A stretch of 64,000 nucleotides of DNA from Mycobacterium sp. 4858 (GTDB taxonomy: Bacteria; Actinomycetota; Actinomycetes; Mycobacteriales; Mycobacteriaceae), in the NCBI RefSeq assembly GCF_900240975.1, contig NZ_LT968776.1:806001-870000 (forward strand), in the 5' to 3' direction. Below the pieces are notes generated by a model. It was not told the DNA's origin. It saw only the letters and a list, made by a program, of their open reading frames with translations, and did no database searches. A program made the translations under genes and the position numbers. Positions 58,866 through 64,000 of this stretch are shown here, in pieces; the first letter of the stretch is position 1, and each line of letters opens with the position of its first letter.

Positions 58866-59399
58866 CTATGCCGGTGCCTCGTCGAATTCCGGTAGCTCGA
58901 TCTCGAGGTGGCGAACCGATCCGTAATCGATCGGGCGGCAGGGCCAGCCGAGATCGAAGAAAACCGTGAGCATGAGGTGATTCTCGCCGAGGACGTCCGC
59001 GATGAACCGTGCGATTCCGTGGGCTCGGGCGATGGGAGCCAGGTGCTTGAGCAGGGCGGTGCCCACGCCCACCGCGTGGTCCTCGTGCGCCACCACGATC
59101 GCGACCTCGGCGACCTTCGGGTCGTCGACGACGATGCAGTGGGCCACGCCGATCAGCCGGCCGGCGTCGAACGCGCCGAGGGCGTACACGCCGTCCGCGG
59201 GCTCGGTGAGGTTGGCGACGAGCTCGTGCAGCGGCAACAGCTGCAGCGTGAAGAACCGGAAGTAGCGGTCGTGGTCGGAGAGGTGTTCATGCAGCGCCAG
59301 CACGGCGTCGGCGTCGGTGGCCGTCAGGGGGCGCAGCGACACGAGGCGCCCGTCGAGCAGCCGGGCCGTAGCCGCGACGTCCACCGGCCGATCAGTCAC
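58866..59399 (-). CDS. GNAT family acetyltransferase
   Basis: A 177-aa GNAT-fold protein (LVSLRPLTATDADAVLALHE; AIVVAHEDHAVGVGTALLKH as the acetyl-CoA loop; HGIARFIADVLGENHLML). It resembles the acetyltransferase part of mycobacterial protein lysine acetyltransferases, but has no cyclic-nucleotide domain. The target is unknown. It is the first gene of the unit headed by the DosR-type box at 59434 and lies directly after the devS stop. Confidence 0.85.
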   Translation of the reverse strand: MTDRPVDVAATARLLDGRLVSLRPLTATDADAVLALHEHLSDHDRYFRFFTLQLLPLHELVANLTEPADGVYALGAFDAGRLIGVAHCIVVDDPKVAEVAIVVAHEDHAVGVGTALLKHLAPIARAHGIARFIADVLGENHLMLTVFFDLGWPCRPIDYGSVRHLEIELPEFDEAPA

Positions 59400-59433
59400 G
59401 TGCCCGAGGTTAATCCGGGGCGACGCGGTTGGG

Positions 59434-59452
59434 CAGGGTCGTTAGGCCCCCG
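59434..59452 (-). promoter_or_regulatory. DosR-box-like site upstream of the GNAT gene
   Basis: On the minus strand CGGGGGCCTAACGACCCTG matches the box with C for A in GGGAC. It lies 35-53 bp before the GNAT start. A GGGACCAATGG sequence further upstream, near the end of devS, may be a second weaker site. Confidence 0.6.
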
Positions 59453-59486
59453 GGTTCCTCCCATTGGTCCCGTCGCGGGACGATCG

Positions 59487-61196
59487 CTACCGGTCGATCA
59501 GCGGCGCGACCCAGTGGACCCGGGTACCGCCCTCCGGAGGCCGGGTGATCTCGCACGCACCACCCAGTTGTTCGGCGCGGCGCTGCATGTTGGCCAGACC
59601 GCTGTGACGCGTGTTGCCGTTGGGGATGCCGGAGCCGTTGTCGATGATGTCGAGGACGAACATGTCGGCGACGCTGACCTCGACGGTCAGCCGCGACGCG
59701 CCCGAATGGCGCAGCGCGTTGCTGACGGCCTCCGCGGTCACCGCCTCGGCGTGGTCGGCCAGCTCGCCGCTGACGGCGGTCATCGGCCCGTGCATGCGCA
59801 GGGTGGTCACGATGTCCCGGTCCTCGGTCAGGTCGGCGACCACCTGCTGGATGCGATGCCGGAAGTCGTTCTTCCCCGGCGGGGATTTGAGCTGGAAGAT
59901 CGTCGTGCGGATTTCCTCGATGATGGTTTGGAGATCGTCGAGCGTGCGGTTGAGCCGCTCGGACACCTCCGGGGAGCGTGCGCGGGCGAGCGTTCCCTGC
60001 AAATCCATGCCCGCGGCGAAAAGCCGCTGGATGACGTGGTCGTGCAGGTCGTGCGCGATGCGTTCGCGCTCGGCCAGGATGGTCACCTGGCGCGCGTCGT
60101 CCCGGGCGGACGCGAGCACCAGCGCCATCGCGGCGTGAGTGGCGAAATCGCTGACCAGATCGAGGTAGCTCTCGTCGAAGGGCGGCTCGTGGCTGCCGCG
60201 GGCGATGGCGATGACGCCGACGACCTCGTCGTGGGCGCGCAGCGGCATGAGGATGGCCGGGCGCTGCCCGACGTCGGTGAACGCCTGAATCGGGTACCGC
60301 AAGCTCTCGGTGATCAGCGGTTCGCCGGAGCGGAAGACGGCGCCGCTGGTGGAACCGTCCACCGGGACCCGTTGGCCGACCACCTCGGCGGCGTGCAGCC
60401 CCACCGCCGCCGAGACCAACAGCGTGTCGACCTCGTCGTCGGGCAGGTCGGGATCTCCTGGCACCAGGACGATCGCCTGCTCGGCCTCGGTCAGCGCCCG
60501 GGCCCGTTCGGCGATCAACTGCAGAGGGCGCCTCTGCGGTTCGGCGTCCGACAGCAGCGCCGTGGTGATCTCGCGGCTGGCCTCCATCCACTTGGCCGCC
60601 GTCCGCTCGCGTTCGAACACCTGCGCGTTGTCGATCGCGACCGCGGCGGCGAACGCCAGCGCGCGGGCGGCCACCTCGTCGGAGTCGGAGAACACCCGTC
60701 CCGGCTCGACGTGGGTGAGATAGAGGTTGCCGAACACGGTGCTGCGGATGGTGATCGGCACCGCCAGGAAGGCGCGCATCGGGGGATGGTGCTCGGGGAA
60801 GCCGACAGCGGCCGGGTGGGTGGTCAGGTCGTCCATCCGCAACGCCGGCGTGTCCAGCAGCGACAGGCTCAGCAGACCCTTGCCCACCGGCAGGTGCCCG
60901 ATCCGAGACGCGGTGTCGGCATCGATTCCCTCGTGGACGAAGGAGAGCAGGTTGCCCTCGGGGTCACGGATGGCCAGGGCGCCGTAGGGGGCGGACGTCA
61001 GCCTCCTGGCCGCGGAGATGATCCGGTGCAGGGTGGCGTCGAGGTCGAGGCCCGCGCCGATCTCGACGATGACCCGCAGCAGTTGCTCCATTTGGTCGCG
61101 GGCCGCCAGCAACTCGTCGAGTTGCTCGTGCATCCTGCTCACCAGCCCCCGCTGGCCGAGTCCGGCAAATGCCGAGCCGCTATCGTCGGTCGTCAC
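59487..61196 (-). CDS. devS: DevS/DosT-type GAF-GAF sensor histidine kinase
   Basis: A 569-aa kinase. The first GAF domain (about 50-195) holds His137 (HHPPM) and Tyr159 (FGNLYL), which match the haem ligand His149 and distal Tyr171 of M. tuberculosis DosS. A second GAF domain follows (about 215-365). Then comes the HisKA_3 dimerisation helix with His385 (DLHDHVIQRLF) and an HATPase_c domain (NALRHSGAS, IDNGSGIPNG). It phosphorylates DevR in response to O2/NO/CO. Ala75 replaces the Glu87 that gates the haem channel in DosS. It lies about 117 bp after devR. Confidence 0.9.
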   Translation of the reverse strand: MTTDDSGSAFAGLGQRGLVSRMHEQLDELLAARDQMEQLLRVIVEIGAGLDLDATLHRIISAARRLTSAPYGALAIRDPEGNLLSFVHEGIDADTASRIGHLPVGKGLLSLSLLDTPALRMDDLTTHPAAVGFPEHHPPMRAFLAVPITIRSTVFGNLYLTHVEPGRVFSDSDEVAARALAFAAAVAIDNAQVFERERTAAKWMEASREITTALLSDAEPQRRPLQLIAERARALTEAEQAIVLVPGDPDLPDDEVDTLLVSAAVGLHAAEVVGQRVPVDGSTSGAVFRSGEPLITESLRYPIQAFTDVGQRPAILMPLRAHDEVVGVIAIARGSHEPPFDESYLDLVSDFATHAAMALVLASARDDARQVTILAERERIAHDLHDHVIQRLFAAGMDLQGTLARARSPEVSERLNRTLDDLQTIIEEIRTTIFQLKSPPGKNDFRHRIQQVVADLTEDRDIVTTLRMHGPMTAVSGELADHAEAVTAEAVSNALRHSGASRLTVEVSVADMFVLDIIDNGSGIPNGNTRHSGLANMQRRAEQLGGACEITRPPEGGTRVHWVAPLIDR

Positions 61197-61313
61197 CCGA
61201 CAGACCTCCCGATGCCTCAGACGCGAGCGTTGACTGAACTTGAGATCAGCCTAATCGCTAACTGTCAAGCACCCAAGCGAACAGCCGTTACCGCGGCGTT
61301 TCGCGGATGCCCG

Positions 61314-61982
61314 CTACTCGGGCGGCGTCGCCGGCGTCTGCGGATGACCGGAGTGTTGGTCAAGCTTGGACGCGAACACCGCCGCCTGGGTGCGGCGCTC
61401 CATGCCGAGCTTGGCCAGCAACCGCGACACGTAGTTCTTCACCGTCTTCTCGGCGAGGAACATCCGCGCGGCGATCTGCCTGTTGGTCAGGCCCTCGCTG
61501 AGCAGGCCCAGCAGCGTTCGCTCCTGTTCGGTGAGCCCGGACAGCGGGTCTTCGCGTTCGGCCGCACCCCGCAGCTTCGCCATCAGCGCGGCCGCCGCCC
61601 GGTTGTCCAGCAGGGATTTCCCGGCGCCGACCTCCTTGATGGCGTGGGCCAGCTCCATGCCCTTGATGTCCTTGACGACGTAGCCGCTGGCGCCGGCCAG
61701 GATGGCCTCGAGCATCGCCTCGTCGGAGGTGAACGACGTCAGCATCAGGCAACGCAGGTCGGGATGATCGGACACCAGGTCACGACACAGCTCGATGCCG
61801 TTCCCGTCCGGAAGCCGCACGTCAAGCACGGCCACGTCGGGCCGCAGCGCCGGTATCCGCGCCTTGGCCTCGGAGACCGAGCCCGCCTCGCCGACGATTT
61901 CCAGCTCGGGGTCGGAGGCCAGCAGGTCGGCGAGGCCGCGCCGGACGACTTCATGGTCATCGACCAGGAAAACCTTAACCAT
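61314..61982 (-). CDS. devR: DevR/DosR response regulator
   Basis: A 222-aa NarL/FixJ-type regulator with receiver aspartate Asp54 (VLDVRLPDG) and a C-terminal LuxR-type DNA-binding domain ([20 protein letters not shown] to [20 protein letters not shown]). The sequence follows M. tuberculosis DosR over nearly its full length as I recall it. It activates hypoxia/dormancy genes from DosR boxes. It lies between a Rv3134c-like USP gene and devS, as in the known operon. The C-terminal tail differs. Confidence 0.95.
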   Translation of the reverse strand: MVKVFLVDDHEVVRRGLADLLASDPELEIVGEAGSVSEAKARIPALRPDVAVLDVRLPDGNGIELCRDLVSDHPDLRCLMLTSFTSDEAMLEAILAGASGYVVKDIKGMELAHAIKEVGAGKSLLDNRAAAALMAKLRGAAEREDPLSGLTEQERTLLGLLSEGLTNRQIAARMFLAEKTVKNYVSRLLAKLGMERRTQAAVFASKLDQHSGHPQTPATPPE

Positions 61983-62040
61983 TACGAGCCCTTCCGCCGG
62001 TCATACGACCTCAATATCACATATCCATCATCCTCCGGGC

Positions 62041-62865
62041 TCACAAGTGTTGCCGGTTGACTACCAACAACGAACAGTTGGCGTCCTGCATCACCGAACT
62101 GCCGACCGGTCCGACGAGTTCGGCCACATGCGCGCGATTGTGGGCGCCGACGATCACCAAACCGACCGGCCCGCGCGGGCCGGACAGGTACTCCAGCAGG
62201 CCGACGCGTAGGGCGACCGACTCGACCCGCAGCTGCGGATGACGCCGCTTCCACCGGGCCAGCCGGCGATCCAGGTCGGCGAGCGCCCGGCGATCGGCCT
62301 CGCCGAGCCCCACACCGTGCTCCGTCGGGCCGGTCCGTCGCGAGATCACCGCCTCGAGGGTGGTGCCGCGCAGCAGGGCCTCGTCGATGGCGGCATCGAG
62401 CAGATGCGGGTCCGCCAAGGCGTCGATCTCGACGACGGCCTTGTCCCCGGGTTGCGGGCGGTGACCGTCCCGGCCGCGGACGATCCCCACCGGGCAGCGC
62501 GCCGACACGGCCAGGGCTGCGGCCGTGGAGCCGACCCGGCCCGGCTGGAAGTGACGCAGTCCCACGGCACCCACGCAGACCATGGCCGCCGACGCCGACG
62601 AGCGGATCAGCGACCCGACCGCGGGCCCGGCGACGACCTCCGTCTCGATCCGCACCGGCTTGCCCGCCGCCCGGATCGCCGTCACCGCCTGCCGAACCGC
62701 AAGTTCCGCGTGCTCGGCACCGTCTTCGCGCTCGGCCGCGTGCAGCAGGCGCAGCGGAACCCCGCGGCTCACCGCCTCGTCGACCGCCCACAGGGCAGCG
62801 CGGATCGCCGCCTTGGAACCATCGATACCGGCGACGATCGACTGGGCCCTGGCTGACTCGGACAT
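62041..62865 (-). CDS. Universal stress protein (Rv3134c-like)
   Basis: A 274-aa protein with a complete first USP domain (SIVAGIDGSKAAIRAALWAV to VCVGAVGLRHFQPGRVGSTA) and a degenerate second domain. It is directly upstream of devR, the position of Rv3134c, and is a likely ortholog. Only 35 bp separate it from the preceding USP gene, so all four genes may form one operon: USP, USP, devR, devS. The start at 62865 is an ATG with GGCCACCAAAAGACG upstream, a weak ribosome site. Confidence 0.9.
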   Translation of the reverse strand: MSESARAQSIVAGIDGSKAAIRAALWAVDEAVSRGVPLRLLHAAEREDGAEHAELAVRQAVTAIRAAGKPVRIETEVVAGPAVGSLIRSSASAAMVCVGAVGLRHFQPGRVGSTAAALAVSARCPVGIVRGRDGHRPQPGDKAVVEIDALADPHLLDAAIDEALLRGTTLEAVISRRTGPTEHGVGLGEADRRALADLDRRLARWKRRHPQLRVESVALRVGLLEYLSGPRGPVGLVIVGAHNRAHVAELVGPVGSSVMQDANCSLLVVNRQHL

Positions 62866-62900
62866 CGTCTTTTGGTGGCCTTTTGGCGGCGGACGTTCTT

Positions 62901-63671
62901 CTAGTGGCGGACCACAAGCACCGAGCAGTCGGGGTAGCCGACGATCGGATGGCAGTTCGGCGTGGCCAGGCCCACGATCTCGTCGGCATCGGCGCTGCCC
63001 ACCACCGCCAGTTCGATTGCGCCACCGGGCATTTCGCTGTGCTTGGCGCCGGTTCCCGCGGCCACGGTCTGGACGTGGACATCGGGGTAACGGCGGACCC
63101 AGCTGTTCAGGCGGCGGTCGATCTGGCGCACCGTGGCGTGCCTGCGCCGCCCCTCCTCCATGGCCTGGTGCACGACCTCGTCGTTGTCGGGGTCGTCGTT
63201 GAGCACCACGGCGATCACGCCGAGCTCCGTCGGCGATCCGTCGGGATTGGTGCGGATGACCGCTACCGGGCAGTGCGCGTGCGCCACCAGGCCCGCCGCG
63301 GTGGGGCCCAACAACCCGTCGGAGGCCCATCCCCGTCTGGCGGTGCCGACGCACACCAGCGCCGCGTCCTGCGATTGGCCCACCAGCACCTGCGCCGGGT
63401 CGCCCGAGAGGATCGCCGTCTCCACCTCGACCGGCTTCGGCGCCCGCTGCAGGGCCCACTCCGCTTGCGACAGCGCCATTTCCGCGCGCTCGAGGTCCCA
63501 CTCGGAGGTGGACGCCACCCCGCCGGCCGCCTCCCGGCCGGTGATGACATAGACCAGGCGAAGGGGCAGCTGCCGGCTCACCGCCTCGTCGACCGCCCAC
63601 CGGGCGGCGTTCACCGCGGCTTGCGAGCCGTTGATGCCCACGACCACTGACTTCGCGTCCAGCTCCGTCAT
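62901..63671 (-). CDS. Universal stress protein, first gene of the dev operon
   Basis: A 256-aa two-domain USP (SVVVGINGSQAAVNAARWAV in the first domain, degenerate second domain ending in VGYPDCSVLVVRH). The ATG at 63671 has AGGAG six bases upstream. A DosR-type box at 63734 lies 63-81 bp upstream, inside the end of the pfkB-like gene. In M. tuberculosis only one USP precedes devR, so this looks like an extra copy. Confidence 0.88.
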   Translation of the reverse strand: MTELDAKSVVVGINGSQAAVNAARWAVDEAVSRQLPLRLVYVITGREAAGGVASTSEWDLERAEMALSQAEWALQRAPKPVEVETAILSGDPAQVLVGQSQDAALVCVGTARRGWASDGLLGPTAAGLVAHAHCPVAVIRTNPDGSPTELGVIAVVLNDDPDNDEVVHQAMEEGRRRHATVRQIDRRLNSWVRRYPDVHVQTVAAGTGAKHSEMPGGAIELAVVGSADADEIVGLATPNCHPIVGYPDCSVLVVRH

Positions 63672-63733
63672 GTCGGCTCCTGACTGATTCTCATCGCTGA
63701 ACGCCAGGGTATTGCGCCCCGTCGCCGTTGCGG

Positions 63734-63752
63734 AGGGGCCGTTAGGCCTCAG
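63734..63752 (-). promoter_or_regulatory. DosR box ahead of the USP-USP-devR-devS operon
   Basis: On the minus strand CTGAGGCCTAACGGCCCCT matches the core GG-C-CTAACGGCCC form. It overlaps the stop codon of the upstream kinase gene (63742). A site in this place would give DevR autoregulation. Confidence 0.6.
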
Positions 63753-64000
63753 CCCGGATGCCGTTCGTCCCAACGTCACTGACGTCGCAGGCTTCGCCGA
63801 CGAGGTCGAACAATCTGTCCACGTCCGCACGCTCGCAGACGGCCGTGCCCGGCGTCATCAGCATCGCCGTGCCCGCAGCGATGCCGAACCGCACGCACTT
63901 CGTCAGCGGCCATCCGCGACTGAGCGCCACCGTGATTGCGGCAACCATCGCGTCGCCCGCGCCGACGCCGCTGCCGCTTGCCATCGGGATCGCCGAAAAC
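63742..64000 (-). CDS. pfkB: PfkB-type sugar kinase, C-terminal part (start outside window)
   Basis: About 86 visible residues of a PfkB/ribokinase family protein. The catalytic GSGVGAGDAMVAAITVALSR (with the GAGD aspartate) is present, followed by the C-terminal helices. The frame is open to the window edge, so most of the gene is missing. It resembles Rv2029c, the dormancy-linked 6-phosphofructokinase isozyme, which fits the setting. The ortholog claim is an inference from context and motif only. Confidence 0.82.
   Translation of the reverse strand, partial: FSAIPMASGSGVGAGDAMVAAITVALSRGWPLTKCVRFGIAAGTAMLMTPGTAVCERADVDRLFDLVGEACDVSDVGTNGIRAEA

Noticed and set aside
59461..59486. GGTCCC-x-GGGAC palindrome near the end of devS
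   Set aside because: The half-sites are inverted compared with a DosR box, so it is at best a partial match within coding DNA.
58908..62060. A 1050-codon open frame on the plus strand across devS and devR
   Set aside because: It is antisense to well-recognised devS and devR and has an odd composition (Val/Gly/Arg/His/Gln-rich) typical of high-GC shadow frames.

Overview
The window is high-GC, gene-dense DNA with short or overlapping intergenic spaces and many GTG starts. Several products are clearly mycobacterial: DevR/DosR and DevS, a Tgs1-like acyltransferase, an Acg-type nitroreductase, a fused OtsB1, UdgX, and an 18-kDa-antigen-type Hsp18 very like that of M. leprae. I infer a slow-growing non-tuberculous Mycobacterium, perhaps near the M. 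avium complex. The species is not proven, and no tRNA, rRNA, insertion sequence or CRISPR array was seen.

Positions 1-12.9 kb are metabolic and accessory. They hold a methyltransferase tail, a TetR-SDR pair diverging from a phosphotransferase plus partner gene, a flavin monooxygenase with an MFS transporter, two flavin amine oxidases around an alpha/beta hydrolase, a STAS protein and an AraC regulator. Positions 12.9-19 kb hold a GT4 glycosyltransferase and an unusual set of chemotaxis-type enzymes (two CheB, one CheR-PAS) with a STAS/anti-sigma-kinase fusion, although no motility genes are present. Positions 19-36 kb hold small stress-type proteins, an acyl-CoA dehydrogenase/PIG-L/EEP group, a second STAS protein, a secreted haem-binding protein, topoisomerase IB, a pyruvate-oxidase-like enzyme, UdgX, a hemerythrin, a lipoprotein, a frameshifted membrane sensor gene, an aldo-keto reductase, an SDR and a PAS-GGDEF protein. 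Positions 36-43 kb hold GlgX, a zinc alcohol dehydrogenase, GAF-ANTAR and PAS-ANTAR regulators, DUF1360, and a divergent MerR/hsp18 pair.

Positions 43.2-64 kb form a compact dormancy (DosR) island: tgs1-like and ppsA (divergent), two KAS III-like genes behind an acg-like nitroreductase, a universal stress protein plus kinase pair (Rv2005c/Rv2004c-like), otsB1, three further USP units, a SpoIIAA-like protein, a GNAT, then USP-USP-devR-devS and the end of a pfkB-type kinase. I read six DosR-box-like 18-20 bp sites by eye, one at the head of each unit. The picture is one oxygen/NO/CO-responsive block joining triacylglycerol storage, PEP synthesis, sugar-phosphate metabolism and stress proteins. 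The acg plus two-gene ketosynthase unit is the least familiar part and the best candidate for an undescribed function.
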